Assembly: GCA_025506515.1 (NCBI GenBank)
Contig: CM046442.1
Location: forward strand, 65,249,051-65,313,050
Origin: Flaveria trinervia
Taxonomy: Eukaryota; Streptophyta; Magnoliopsida; Asterales; Asteraceae
Length of the DNA stretch: 64,000 bases
Direction of reading: 5' to 3'
Shown: one piece after another, positions 1 through 11,764 of the stretch
How the letters are laid out: each line of letters opens with the position of its first letter
Numbering within the stretch: position 1 is the first letter of the stretch
Translations under genes and position numbers: made by a program
Notes under the pieces: model-generated
Database searches by the model: none
What the model was told of the DNA's origin: nothing
What the model saw: the letters and a program-made list of their open reading frames with translations, nothing else

Positions 1-264
1 ATTAGATAAAACATGTGTTCAAAAGTTTTCGGAAGAAATCTGTCTTCAAGTGTTGGCTTCGGAAGACTTTGTCTTTGAAGTTTCGGAAGACTTCATCTTT
101 GGCTTCAGAAGATTTGGGCCTGGCTTTGGAAGATTTCACACCTAGTGTATTTTCTCATGCTGGTGTGAAGCTTCCGAAGCATTCTACTGCAGTACACTTG
201 TGCATGCATGCGGGGGAGACGTTGGGTGTTTGTGTTGCATGAGCCTTTACATTTAATCCTTACA
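1..264 (-). mobile_element. Family A copia LTR, partial (U3 end)
   Basis: This is the U3 half of a family A LTR in minus orientation, cut by the window edge. It matches the LTR part at about 34105-34370, sharing the run of TTCGGAAG/CTTTGGAAG motifs and the terminal ...TTACA, which on the minus strand reads TGTAAGG as at the start of the LTR at 7113. No C-rich polypurine-tract complement follows position 264, so it is more likely the outer edge of a 5' LTR (element lying left of the window) or a solo LTR than a 3' LTR joined to sequence on the right. Confidence 0.75.
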
Positions 265-970
265 AACGTAAATAACATCATATTAAAATCTAACAATCAT
301 TAATTTCATGTTTTCATCACCAATTTTTGGATTAGGGTTCATCTAGAATCAAAACTATGAACATCATGATAAACGTAGCTCTAAATAGGTAAAAATCAAC
401 AATTGAACTTGTTAACATCTTCAATCACTTGGAACTTGTTCAAATCTGAATACTGCATGTTGTTTTTGGTCAAAATTTTTGGGAATGGGAGGGGGATGGG
501 GTTCGGCCACAAGTGGGGGGATTTAGGAGGGTTAGGGTTTGATTTTTGGTTAGTTATGGTAGCTTTTAGTTTAATGGTAATTATAGGTTAAACCCCTTTT
601 GTATTTGTTTTATAAAAATAATATTTTTAACACTTTTTAAATAATTTCAACTACAACTACTATGTATTATTAATCCATAATAATAATCATAAACATTTAC
701 AACGGGTCACATGACACATGAAATATATATAACACGTTGTCACGTTGTCGCGTAAAATTCACAAAATAAATATTTAAAATTCTATAAATTCATGAATCAC
801 ACAATCACAACCAATAATCAACATTATTAATTAGATTATTATTACTTTTCATAGATTACTTTTATTAAATCACCAATGTTCAACGAAATCTAGTGTGTGT
901 GCTCACAACATGCGTATGCAAGACCTAACGGAACTAACGAAATTTGGTAACGGAAAATTACCGGATGTCA
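265..970 (-). repeat. Repeat B copy 1, LTR-like, unclassified
   Basis: No coding sequence is evident. Read on the minus strand it begins TGACATCCGGTAATTTTC and matches 14460-15100 on the plus strand over most of its length, including a shared block around TTTTACGCGACAACGTG and a CCCTAAC/CCCCC-rich leader-like stretch. The TG start and promoter-to-leader character suggest a piece of an LTR or 5' leader of an older retroelement, possibly not copia. The left end abuts the family A LTR and may be truncated. Family assignment is not possible from this sequence alone. Confidence 0.55.
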
Positions 971-1007
971 TAGCTGCACCGGATGCTCTTTGATGAAGAT
1001 AGAACTA

Positions 1008-1640
1008 TAGTTCTCTATGTGGATAGGAGTCTTGTTGAAGTTGAATCTATAATCTAGCATCTGATTTTGAATCTAAAGCACTTGAGCACAACAACTCATA
1101 ACAACAATGTATTCAACTTCAGTAGTTGATGTAGATACATAGGACAACTCGTTGCATTGCATTGAAACTATTGCAGCCACTATAGTTGATGTAGATACCA
1201 AGGAACTTACATCCCCCACATGAAAACTTGCACGTCATATTGCAGCCACTATAGTCACTATCAGTATATGCATACAGATTAAACTTAGAATTCTTTGGAT
1301 AATAAAGTCCCAATTCGGAAGCTCTGTTGATGTATCTAAGAATCCTCTTGAAAGCAACTAGTTATGACATCTTAGGATTTGCTTGATATCTTTTACATAT
1401 GAATATAGCAAACATGATATGAGGCATGTTGGTTGTTAGGTATATAAGAGACCCAATCATAGCCCTGCATGATGTTCATACACACACTCCCCCTCAAGAT
1501 CAAGTCCTAGGGAGTGGTTTTTGGCTATAGGAGTCTTTTCAACCTTACAATCTGTCAAAATAAATCTGGTTAGTATGTCCTCTACATATTTGGACTGGTT
1601 TATGAAGATGCCATTCTCAACTTGCTTCATTTGAATTCTA
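1008..1640 (-). pseudogene. pol: Copia pol fragment (RT C-terminus and RNase H), element E2
   Basis: The minus strand encodes a decayed version of the RT/RNase H junction seen intact at 39000-39710. The recognisable segment LYAYTDSDYSGCNMT contains the RNase H DSDY aspartate motif, and flanking DNA matches the E6 pol nearly base for base in places, for example the stretch encoding the SRYQANPK-like region. Stops and small indels break the frame. The matching continuation, the N-terminal RT, is at 7918 onward, with the part equivalent to about 39710-40145 missing. I infer one element (E2) split by E1 with a roughly 440-bp loss. Confidence 0.75.
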
Positions 1641-1990
1641 TTAGGTCTAGGATCAATAGATCTAGTCCATTTTATATAGGCTTAGAACTTGAATTAATAT
1701 TTGTAATGAATCCTTGTAATTCATTATTTTGTATGCATTAAATGTATAGGTTAACCCATATAAGATCTTGGTATGTATTTTGCTCGTTAGGTTTTACTGA
1801 TTAGGTCTATTGTTTTTTAGCAAAGAGTTTCTGTGATATTTGATTTGTCGTTCAGCATTACATAGTTCGTTTAACTTGGATCTATATTTAACTAAATTGA
1901 ATTACGGATCTTAGTCATTGATCAAACTCAATAAAGTGTTCATAAGTATTGAACAAATTCATTAGTTAAATTCTTAGATCTTAATTTATC
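1641..1990 (+). other. Unassigned leader-like sequence before E1 gag
   Basis: AT-rich DNA between the end of the E2 pol fragment and the gag start codon at 1991. It contains no clear tRNA-Met primer-binding site and does not resemble the family A LTR found at the other end of E1, so the 5' LTR of E1 seems to be lost or replaced. It may hold the remains of an untranslated leader. I see nothing else in it. Confidence 0.4.
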
Positions 1991-3385
1991 ATGAGCAACT
2001 TTGGTGGATCATCATACCTACCTCCAAAGTTGGAAACAAAAGCAGACTTTAAATCCTGGAAAATCAAGTTCAGGAATAATGTAAACCTACAGATTTTGAC
2101 TTATGGGTCTTAATAACAGAAGGTCCTTATATTCCTCCCACCCTTGGGCCAGATTATAATGACAATAATTAACCCATAAGTACATAAGATTTGTCACTAG
2201 ATGATATTAAGAATGCTAAAGTTGATATTAAAGTATACAGTTTACTTAGTATGGCTTTACCAGAGGAATATTAATCAGGTGTGAAAATTACAAAACAACA
2301 AATTCCTTGTGTAAGATTCTTCATACACTCATATGAAGGGAGTGATGAAATCAAAAGCATTAGGAATGACACCTTGCGTTCACAATATGAAACTTTTCAT
2401 CATATTGAGGGTGAATCAATTCCTCAACAACTCCACACGTTCATGCAACTTGTTACACAGACGAATATTTTGTAGTTGAAATACATAAATGAGGAATCAA
2501 ACAAAAAGATGCTTCATACTTTACCAGAAAGTTGAAAGCAAATTGTATCCGTGTTCAAGAATATCATAGACCTTAAAGCAGTTGGCTTAGACACTATAGT
2601 GGCTAAAGTTGAGGCTCTTGAATGGATGAGAAATCAACAAACAAGAGTGTGAGAACTCATGTATCACCATATCATTTTAAAGAAACAAGAAGTGCTGGAA
2701 GTGCCTTTATGTCCAACAATGATGGTGATAACTCTTGTACTTTGACTGAAGATGAAGAGGAAGTAAGTTTCTATGCTTCAAAACCCCGTAAGAAATCTTC
2801 TCAAAGTAATTCAAGAAAACAGAAAGAAAGAACTGATGATCAAATAGATACATCATCAGAAAAGACATTAATAAACAATCAATGAGAGTCCATCACTATC
2901 ATTCTAGACTCTGAAGAACAAAAAGTAGCTTTTGCAGCTTTCAGTTCAAGCTTTCAATCTTACCTACGAAGCTCATTAACCTATGCCAACATGTGCCAAC
3001 AAGACTTGAAGAACTACATCTAGATGTAGTGGAGGAGATGGATCTACAATGGAAAATGGAAAAGATTGCATATAGAGCCAAACAATATCTAAGAAGAAAC
3101 AAGAATTTGGCTACTACAAGTAAATCATCACGGATTGATGTTGGTAAGTCGAAGGTAAGATGCTTCAGGTGCAATCTCTATGGACATTTTTCTAGAAAAT
3201 GCAATCAACAAAATTCTGACTCAACACAACATTAGCAACATCAATCTAAACAAACATCATCATCTTAATGATTATTCAGGCAACCAAAACTTACCAACTC
3301 ATCCCTACGAGCCACTAATACATCAGCAGGAACAAGCAACTAAAACGAATCTGGCTGATCATTCGAAGAGATGGAACCTATGATT
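1991..3385 (+). pseudogene. gag: Copia gag, element E1
   Basis: Gag forms the virus-like particle and binds template RNA. The ATG at 1991 opens a reading that continues through the UBN2-type gag region (KSWKIKFRNNV; later YETFHHIEGESIPQQLHTFMQ) with several stops and frame changes. A CCHC zinc knuckle, CFRCNLYGHFSRKC, is intact at 3161-3202. The order gag core, acidic linker, IAYRAKQYLRR helix, knuckle is that of the other gags here (E4, E5, E6, E9). The frame is broken around 2105, 2275, 2475 and 2885, so it cannot give a full Gag. Confidence 0.85.
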
Positions 3386-4150
3386 GGATATGTATGAGAA
3401 GGAAGTCTTGGAAGAAAATCAAACTTTCATGGCTCACATGGAAAACAAAGTTCCACCCATGGCTAGTGAGGTAAGAGATAGGTTATGTTCATCAATATGT
3501 GTTGAGGAAGTAGAAAGATATAGAGTCCATGCTCAATAATTGGCTAATAAAGTTAAAGAAACAATGATTTTTAATGAATCTCATGTAAGAGAACATAAAT
3601 TATATCAAATAAAAATTCACTCTTTACAAAAGGATTTAGACAAAATTGTTTCTGAAAATTATAGTTTAAAAGCACAAGTTTAGCATCTGACCACTTCCTT
3701 CACTAAATCCATGGTTGATCATGCATCAACTGAAGTTAAACATCAGAAGTTTCAACTTTTATCTTAGCAGTATGAGAAATTATAAAAATCTCATATTGAA
3801 TCAAAGAACAGCATTGGGTTGGGATATAATGTTATGGAACCTCCTACCATAATTATATTCCTTTGCCTGAATCATTGACAAATAACTTTTCAAATCATTT
3901 TGTGCCTAGCACCAATACTGAAACAAGTTCTAATCAACAAACATCAACAATATATCTAAGGTGAATCAAACTAAGTCTTCTGAATCAGAAAAGATAAATC
4001 AAATGGATTCAAATTTTGACTTTGATGAGTGTGATGACTTGGATGATTCTGATGAACATGATCATGATCTACTAAACAAAGGTAAGAATATTGTTTTTGA
4101 AACAAATATTCCAAAAGTCACCTTGAATCCAAAGCGACTACATTGCAAAA
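3386..4150 (+). pseudogene. Gag C-terminal coiled-coil tail, element E1
   Basis: Downstream of the zinc knuckle lies a heptad-rich region (LANKVKE, LYQIKIHSLQKDLDK, SENYSLKAQV) ending in a GLGYN...PP motif. The same layout, a Cys-containing start (LCSSIC), a long helix, then GIGYN...PP, is present in E5 (26485-26982) and E9 (57638-58771), so this is a shared extension between the knuckle and protease in these elements. It is followed by an acidic stretch (DFDECDDLDDSDEHDHD, near 4010-4070). Several in-frame stops show decay. Its function is unknown; oligomerisation is plausible for a coiled coil. Confidence 0.7.
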
Positions 4151-5638
4151 TAGGGTCAATGATTAGCAACTTAAGATTTCTTATCTTAAGGAAAAACTAA
4201 CTAGGAGACCTTTAAGAGGAGCTCAACCAGGAACACAAGAACCTGTGGAGGTGATTGAACTAACTCCTAGCTGACCTATGCAAGTGGGTGATGCTATCAA
4301 AAAGGGGGAGAAAGTCATTACAATCATAGAACCTAGGACTTATTGAGAGAGTGTGGACATTGAGGACTCACCATCCTCACTTGCAATTGTGCACACTTAG
4401 CAGCTTCCTCAAGTTCACATTGATGTGGACTCTATTGACTCCTACATACCGAGTCTGTTTGAGGAAGGAATACCAAGGGCTATGTCATCATCATCAACTT
4501 CAAATCACATCATTGGGTGGCGGTATGACAGCAACAGAAGAGCCCTCATCATTCTTAGAGTTCAATGACAACAAGAGGTCTTCAATTTTCAGACCTTGAA
4601 CTTAATTCAAGGTCTAGATCTAGTCAACTTGCCACTTGTCAATCAAAGCCAATCAAGACAAGTCATAGGCTGGCTCAAAGAATACAAGACAGGATCACTG
4701 CAGAGTTTAGCTTCATAAGGAGACTAAGGCAATCAGGTAATGCCATTGATCAACAGGATCTTAAGGCAGACCCTAAGATTAGCTTCATACGGGAAACCTT
4801 GACTGAAGGCCCAGTGGTAGAACCTGAGAGCCCTGTCTCATCATGATCAACTACTACAGATATTCATACCCTTATTCAAACACCTACTAGTGAAAGTGGT
4901 TCTCAATCTCTCTCTACCCAGAGCTTAGATGCTACACCAAGCAATAAAGGCCAAAGCTCTCTCCACCCTGAGTCACAAAGGTCTTGGAGTGACAAAGGGA
5001 AAAGAAAGATGACATCTAAGGAGATTGAGGAGGAGGAAAGAGAGCGGAAAAGGAAGCTGAGGAGAGAAAGTTCCTCTTTTGGGTTTGCAAGACTCATGGA
5101 AACTGCTATCATGGTTGCCCCCGGTCTAAAGACTCAAGACGATGAGTTAAGGGTAGTCAGGATCAACTACTTGCATACTAGGAACTATGACATTGGCTAT
5201 GTCATTTCTCTCCCCTTAGAAGAGTTAAATGAACTGGTTGATAGAGAAAGGTCATAGGAGAAGAAAGGGGCAGAAGATGCTGAGCTACTGGCACAAATGA
5301 AAGAAGAAAGAAGAAGAAGAAGAAAGACAAGATTATATAAGCATGTTCCTACTCTCACCCCAGTTCAAGAAAGTCCTACACATGAGCATGTGGTTCAACA
5401 AGAAGCACAGGTAGACAGAGAAAAACACGGGATCAAGACGATCAACTACCTGAGTGCCACAAGCCTCTATGAGGCAGATGCAGTCCATCCCTTATCCTAT
5501 GAATATGTTGAGTTTGAGTATCTCAAACAACTTGAACTTGAGATAGTCAAGGAAAGAAAGACAACTAAAAGGCAGCTAAGGGAAGAAGCTGCTAAGTCAA
5601 GAGCCATCATTCAGAAGAGCATGAAGAAGTCTGCAGAC
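4151..5638 (+). pseudogene. Post-pol ORF relic, 5' part, element E1
   Basis: This region matches the minus-strand post-pol ORF of E6 (about 35150-36650) segment by segment: RRAQPGTQEP-like start, AQRIQDRIT, then KGKRKMTSEEIEEEERERKR-like charged helix, and a KQLELEIVKERKTTKRQLREEA helix near the end. It follows the gag tail directly, so the whole protease-integrase-RT-RNase H block is missing. Several stops break it. The protein is hydrophilic and largely coiled-coil or disordered; no enzyme motif is visible. A family B solo LTR interrupts it at 5639. Confidence 0.75.
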
Positions 5639-6376
5639 TGACTGGGTTAGTGAGATTGAGATTCTCACTAAGGATCGAATATAGTGACTGAGTTAATGAG
5701 TGAATGGCGGAATCAAACAATCAAGAAACATTTAATGTAGAAGAAATACTCATAAATGCTTTTGTATATATTAATAAAGGTGATTGATTACAAATACTGC
5801 TTGGGTTAGCAAGAAACGTAATAATGCACATAGGGAATACAAATATTCTCATTGTCTTAAATTTTTTCACTTCATGTACCAGGTTATCTATTCCATTTAT
5901 AGGCAGATAAGATGCCTTTACAAAATGACTAAACTACCCCTCACATATTACATCAGAACTACTCTAAGTCTTGATCTGCATCTCTACTTGTTCATCCGCA
6001 TTGGCAAATGCGGATTAGTTGACTTGATTAGCATTTCTTCACTTGATCATCCGCATTAGTATGTTGGTCATCCGGATTGGTTAATACGGATGACAAATAC
6101 TTCTGCGTATTTGTCTGGTCATTGGCATTGGCAAATGCTGATGAACAAAGTCTTGTCCACATTACTAATTGGTCTTCCGTATTTGTTAATGCGGAAGAAC
6201 AAATACTTGTCCATATTTGTTTTATGTCTTTTGCATTGACAAATGCAGAAGACCATACTTGGCTTTTCTTGTGCAAGATCTTCATCCGCATTTATTCTTG
6301 GACTTATGGGATTCCAGCAAAGCAACCATAAACTCACCCATTGAATTGGCATGTATGATCCTTTTAGGGTACAACA
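5639..6376 (-). mobile_element. Family B solo LTR inside E1
   Basis: A 738-bp copy of the family B LTR in minus orientation, starting TGACTGGG and ending ...ACAACA, matching 28681-29436. It carries the U3 motif pairs CCGCATT...AATGCGG (about 5995-6290) and a minus-strand TATAAAT at about 5895-5901. It is flanked by CAGAC (5634-5638) and CAAAC (6377-6381), a 5-bp target duplication with one mismatch. The interrupted ORF rejoins across it (SMKKSAD before, RKRMMSFLKLYG after). A solo LTR normally arises by recombination between the two LTRs of a full insertion. Confidence 0.9.
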
Positions 6377-6381
6377 CAAAC

Positions 6382-7098
6382 AGGAAGAGGATGATGAGTT
6401 TCTTGAAGTTGTATGGATTCTCCGGAAGGAGACTTGGTCCTATGTATCTATCCACTATGGATGAGCATATAAGGGTAATCAAGCAGAAGATCAAGAGTGG
6501 AGAGCTGATTGACCTACACTCCCTTACAAGCCAAGCTCCACCTGAAGTGCAGGTTAAGGTTGAACAACCAGAGACAACACAACGTGCATAACATGGTCAG
6601 GCTCCCTCTCCTTCTAAACCTGTTAGAGAGGAAGACCGAACTAAGAAATACAAAAAAGATCGATTAGGTGCTGCAGGCCAGTCTTCTTAGTTAAAAAGAA
6701 CAAAGAGAAAGAAAATGATGACTTCAAAGCCAAAGACAAAGGAGAAAAAAGATACATCCTTTTCTGAACCTCAGGATAAGGCAGAACATCCTGAGGATGT
6801 GCAGCCAGAGGATGCTACATCAATTCCCAATCTAGCAGCTCCTCTAACATCAGGAAGACCCATCTTGTCTTGGACATACACCACAAATCTAGAAAGATGG
6901 CAAGTCTTGAGAGAATAAGGCATTGAGGATGTCTACACATGACAATACATGTTCAATCTACCTCTGCATGATCTCTTCGACATGAGAAGACATTTTGAGA
7001 GTCTGAATGATCCTGATCATCTCATGAAAAAAGGGATGGTCATGATCATAATAAGGATTGTTGATATCTGAAGTCTTCAAAGAGTTTTGCTAGCATCA
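6382..7098 (+). pseudogene. Post-pol ORF relic, 3' part, element E1
   Basis: Continuation of the E1 post-pol ORF after the solo LTR. It begins RKRMMSFLKLYGFSGRRLGP and includes MDEHIRVIKQKIKSGELIDLHS, both nearly identical to E6 at about 35020-35160. The C-terminal part has the segment PILSWTYTTNLERWQVLRE (about 6859-6915), which recurs in E6 and has a similar counterpart in the family C element E7 (RIIAWAYFEDLNVYAVKRE, 32169-32224). A few stops are present. It ends just before the polypurine tract, so this is the last coding region of the element. Confidence 0.75.
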
Positions 7099-7101
7099 TC
7101 C

Positions 7102-7110
7102 TAGGGGGAG
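7102..7110 (+). other. Polypurine tract, element E1
   Basis: TAGGGGGAG lies 2 bp before the TG that opens the LTR at 7113. Plus-strand DNA synthesis of LTR elements is primed from such a tract immediately upstream of the 3' LTR. The same motif, reverse-complemented, borders the family A LTRs at 12894 and 34370. Confidence 0.8.
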
Positions 7111-7112
7111 TT

Positions 7113-7917
7113 TGTAAGGAATACATCTTAAGGCTGATATAACTCCAAACACTTCAAGTCTCTTGCATGCTTCACAAGTACATTGAAGAAGAATGCTTTG
7201 GAAGTTTCACACGTGCAACTGAAAATACTCTAAGTGTTAAATCATCTGAAGCCAAGACCAATATATTCCGAAGCCAAAGATGAAGTCTTCTGAAGCTTCA
7301 GAGACAAAGTCTTCCGAAGCTCAGCTCTTGAAGATAGATTTATTTCGAAGACTTTTAGTATACATGCTTTATCTAATGTACTTTACATAAAGCTGGACCT
7401 CTTTCCTCTGCAACTCTGTAAAGTCACCAACTTGCATGAGTTGGTGAAAAGGTCCATGCTTTTAGTATCTGTACATTGAGGTCTTGAGTTTGTAATTTTC
7501 TACATCATGTACTTTATCCTTTTTGTAATATATTAGGATGTGAGCTATGGCATGGCATAGTCACAAGTCAAAAGGCAATCTGCCTTTTGACTCTACAATT
7601 GAGTTTGTGTTGTGTCTAGTCAATTGTATCCGGCTGGCCTTCAAAGAATGGCCGGCGGTAGGATGTAGTATATGTATCTCAAGTACTTGTAACTTTCCTT
7701 TATGCTTTGTAACACTTGTAATAGAACTTGAGAAGGCAATATACTGCAATCTTGAAAACCATTTTCTTATGTCTTGCTATCTTGTTATGTCTCTTACTTA
7801 CTTGTTTTCTTAGTATCATGTATTGTGGTTAATCTAGTTTCACTATTTGATTAGTCTAAGTTAATCTCCTCCTTGTGTTGCTGTGTTGTAAGTTGACTAG
7901 CCTTCACCGGTCCTGCA
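7113..7917 (+). mobile_element. Family A copia 3' LTR, element E1 (805 bp)
   Basis: Starts TGTAAGGAATAC and ends ACCGGTCCTGCA. It matches in reverse the LTR at 33575-34370. U3 contains CTTCCGAAG/CTTCGGAAG-type motifs between about 7200 and 7350; the central part around GTAGGATGTAG (about 7657-7670) is the segment found inverted in the LTR at 45024. Directly after the terminal CA the DNA changes to minus-strand RT sequence of E2, placing E1 inside E2. No matching 5-bp duplication can be paired because the left LTR of E1 is not present. Confidence 0.88.
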
Positions 7918-9740
7918 AACGTTTGTGTAGTCAATCCCTTCCTTTTGAGTGTACCCTTGGACTAGCTGTCTTGCCTTGTTCTTGATGACAAATCCTCTAT
8001 CATCTTTCTTATTCCTGAAAACCCACTTAGTTCCTATTGGCATCTTCATAGGATGAAGAGGACATAGGTTCTAAATACCTTGGTTATTGAATTGAAGAAG
8101 TTCCTCCTTCTTTGCTATAATCTAGCTTGCATTTCATAAATCTTCATCTATATTCTATGGCTTAATCTAGGATAAAAAGCAAGAGTGTAGACAAACATTT
8201 TGAACATGGTTTTGTCATGTTTCTTGTTTGATGTGACGTGTGGATTCTTAGCCGAGGAATCACAACAAGTTGATTTGATAGATCCAAATTTAAGAAATTT
8301 CAATATGGTGATTGAGTAACACCTACCATATCAGCACAGCTGTCAAGTGTGACTTGGTTTTGAGTGTGTGTAACATCATTGATGTGGTCTTCAACGGAGT
8401 GGTTGTTAGTATCAGGATATTCTTGATCACTTTCACCACCTCCGTCTTCTCCTGCATTAGAGATCCCTTCATTTGAGTTTTATGCCTCATTTATAGAATT
8501 GGTTGGCACCCAAGATGTATCAAAAAAGAAATTATCATCATATTTGTGCTGATAGTATTTTCACTTGTAGTGGTTGTTACCATTGATGCTGAAGCAATTT
8601 GATTGTTTGGTCTTCTTAGCTCAAATATTGGATCAGAATCTTCTACATATATATACTTGTTTTTCGTGAATATCTTCACAAGATTTGTTAAAATGGTTAG
8701 TACCTAAATCATGATCAAATAGACAATTTGGACGAGAACCTTTCAAACTTGGAGTGTGTTCGTTGAAGGTCTTATTGGCTGACTCTTCAACTACACTAAA
8801 TATGAGATTATATACTCTATAAGCTTTAGCTTCTTAACTGTATCCAATGAAATGTCCGTTATCTGCCTTGTCAGAAAACTTGGCTATGTGATCTTTGGTA
8901 TTCAATGGTGCATGGACATCAAAATGAGCTGAAGAACCAATGAAAGGTCTCCTTTTATGCCACAGTTCATAAGGTGTTTTACCATGAGTTTTGACTACTA
9001 AAAATATTTTCTGCACATAGCAGGTAATGTTAACTACCTCTGCCCAAAAGGTGATACGTAGTTTGGAGTCAAAGAGCATGGTTCTTGTAGGCTCAATAAG
9101 TTTCCTATTTCTCCTTTCTAAAACACCATTTTGTTAAGTAGTTCTAAGAGCACTATATTGTCTTGAAATACCGTTTTCAACACAAAATGAATCAAGGATC
9201 TAGTTCTTGAATTTAGTTACTTGATCATATTATGATCTTAACCTTGTGATCACATTAATTTTTAATTTTTAGAATGAAGGATTTCAATGCTTCAAGGTCT
9301 CATCCATACTTCTAAGAAAGAAAACCCAAGTATGTCTTGTGAAATCATATGTGATCTTAAGATAGAATGAAGTTCTTCCTAAACTAATTACACTTATCGG
9401 GCCAAAGAGATGCATGTGTAATAAGTGATGGGGAGTAATGATGGAGTTCATTTCTTTTGTCTTATGTGACACGTTAGGTTGTTTTCATTTTAGACATGCA
9501 ACACAAGGTTCAACACTTGTAAACTCTTTATTTGGCATTTTATTACCAAATCATTCTTATTAGTTTATTCATGTTCTTAAAGTTCACATGGAATATTCTT
9601 TTATGCGAAAGTAAAGACTTATCACTATTTGATTTGGATAGAAACCAAGAAAATATTCTAAAATGGGAGGTCTTTTACAAATCCATCTTGTACATGTTCC
9701 TTTTCCTAAGGGCTATTACAAAAATATTCTCTTGAGGAAT
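7918..9740 (-). pseudogene. pol: Copia pol: RT N-terminus, linker and integrase, element E2
   Basis: Read leftward on the minus strand this holds the integrase catalytic region (LLHMHLFGPISVISLGRTSFYLKITYDFTRHTWVFF, near 9300-9450), the integrase C-terminal part (about 8834-9079: AHFDVHAPLNTKDHIAKFSDKADNGHFIGYS), a variable linker, and the start of RT with a GTQEGID-like region at about 7918-8060. The first integrase aspartate is changed (HMH in place of HMD). Stops and frameshifts are frequent. The element is family A: its residues track E6 at 40150-41900. Confidence 0.8.
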
Positions 9741-9775
9741 TATCACCCCTGGCTTGAGAACAATGCACTCATGCT

Positions 9776-10132
9776 CTATAAATAGCATGTTATATCTCTT
9801 GTCACAAAATTGAGATACACCCAAAGGTTGTACTCAAGCTCCTTGTTAGGGTTTACCTTTTCAATACTAAGCTTACCATTTGTGACCTTACCCCTTCTAG
9901 TAATGTAACTCCCCGATTCACCTCCAAAAGCAACTATACATCCATTAAGTTTTTCAAAGTTTTGAAGGAAATAGCCATTGCTAGTCATGTGCCTGAAACA
10001 ACCACTATCAATGATCCATACATTACTTTTGGTCTTCACTATTCCTACAAATAAAAGAAGATGATTAGATACATTTTGAAAACCAAGCCTTGTTTGTCTT
10101 GGGCTTATCAAGATAAACTGAAGATAGTTCAA
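9776..10132 (-). pseudogene. pol: Copia aspartic protease region, element E2
   Basis: The minus strand encodes VWIIDSGCFRHMTSNGYFLQNF, with the D-S-G catalytic triplet of the copia aspartic protease, followed by the VAFGGESGSYITRRGKVTNGKLSIEKV strand region and a degraded LLSVSQFC motif. This protease cleaves the Gag-Pol polyprotein. The match to E6 (41901-42227) is close and colinear. The segment is open for 118 codons, but its neighbours are broken. Confidence 0.82.
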
Positions 10133-11757
10133 TAGTCATTCATCGTAGATGCTAGCTTAGGGATCCATTGCTTGTTATTGATGAAAACACTTTAGTCACA
10201 TGGCCTTCCTTTATCTTCCCTGCCATCTTTGGAAGATTAGACATGGCTTTCATAACTTTGGAAGTTTTTATGACTTAGAAAGTTTTGGAGACTGAACCTT
10301 CGAAAGCTTTTGCATCCACCGTTGTAGACTTCAATGATTAGGAAGCATTATTTTCTTTCGAGACGAAACATACTTCCAATGATAGTTTCCACCTACCTTC
10401 TTCTAAGTCATCTTGATGCTTCCAAAAGAAAAATATTTTCCTTCCGAAACTATTTTCTTTTCTTCTACGTAGTCTTCTTGGTGGTCATGTGCATGGTACT
10501 CTTAGAATTGCAAACAAAATTCTTAGCGTAATGAATGGTATCACCACACATGATGCATTCCATCGGCTTTCTTTTAAGAGTCTTGTCTTGAGTGGAATGT
10601 TTTCCCAATATTTTTAAGCTACTTGTACATCTTCTTGGATGATTACGATACTTCTAAGCATGAAGCTTGCCTTTAGAGTTGGATGGTCCAGCCTGTGTAG
10701 TAGTGGTGCATATTGCTTCAAACGTCCTCTCCTTACAAGGATGGATTAGACTTGACCTAGGACTCCTTGTACTAGCACCATTTGTTAAGTATTTAGCCTT
10801 CCTCACCTTAAACCCACTAGAAATGAAAACTTTTTTTTGCTTGAAGGAGGGCTCGCTCTCCTACACTTTTTTTATGTTTTTTTGCAGCCCTTATCAATTT
10901 CATTCTTGCAGACATGGCCATCTCTGGGTACTTATTCTCTTCAAGGATATAGTGACCCTTCTTAGAGTGAACCTCTACACTTACTTCTATTACTCCCTAA
11001 TCTCAGTTTCATTTTCATCTTCCTCCAGGATAGGATCAATAGGAGGTAGTTCATCTTCACAATTTCCATACCTTGGTTCTCTGACTGATAGTCATGTGTG
11101 GGGGAGCTATTTCATTTGATACAAGTACCTAACTATTCTCATAACAAACCTTTTCATGCAAGGATAAGATATAATGTTCTTGAATGTTTCCTGTTTGAGA
11201 ACACATTTTTTTCCTTGGCTTTGCTAATCACAAGCTCAGCCTTGCATTTAGTCAACTTGCTAACAAGATCTTTAATCTAGATCCTATGGTTTGTATGCTC
11301 ATGTTTTAGAGTAGAAATGGTTTTCTATACTACTTCTATTTTAAGCTTATAATCATTTTCTTCTATTCTAAAGTTAGCTTTTAAAATGTTTAAGGACTAA
11401 ATATTAGATCTTTCTTCCCATTTTTAGGACATGTACATATTAAATTTAGCAAAGCATTCACGTGAGCAAAGATGTTCCAATAGCTTTGTTTCTTCATAAT
11501 CTGCCATCAGGGCTTGGTTTAAGAAGACATCTGCACCTGAAAGCTCTAATTAAATCCTTCTTCTTCAATAACAACTGCAACTTATTGCTTTGGTTGGTTG
11601 GCCTGGAATATGTATGGTCACCATTTCTTCTTGGTGCCTTACCCTCCTGAGCAAAGTGATCCGTTTGGTTATAGTTGTACCACTTCACTTGGCTCTTGTC
11701 AAGTCCAAACATTCACTAGCACATTGCTTTAAAAACTTCATCACTGTCCTCTTGTAG
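10133..11757 (-). pseudogene. gag: Copia gag and linker remnant, element E2
   Basis: A minus-strand relic matching the E6 interval 42257-43900: Ser/Lys-rich linker, coiled-coil tail and the zinc-knuckle region at about 11640-11700. The knuckle reads WYNYNQTDHFAQEG where E6 has CYNCNLMGHFAREC, so all three cysteines are lost and RNA binding through zinc is impossible. The gag core upstream is missing: the sequence stops near 11757 and continues as an LTR. No useful ORF remains. Confidence 0.65.
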
Positions 11758-11764
11758 GCAAAAA

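Noticed and set aside
6028..6379. Overlapping open frames in both strands with repeated NADDQ/NAEEQ-like units
   Set aside because: They are readings of the CCGCATT palindrome repeats of the solo LTR, not a repeat protein.
10667..11119. 150-codon plus-strand frame, hydrophobic
   Set aside because: Antisense to the E2 gag linker (the Ser/Lys-rich minus-strand segment); no domain and no promoter context.
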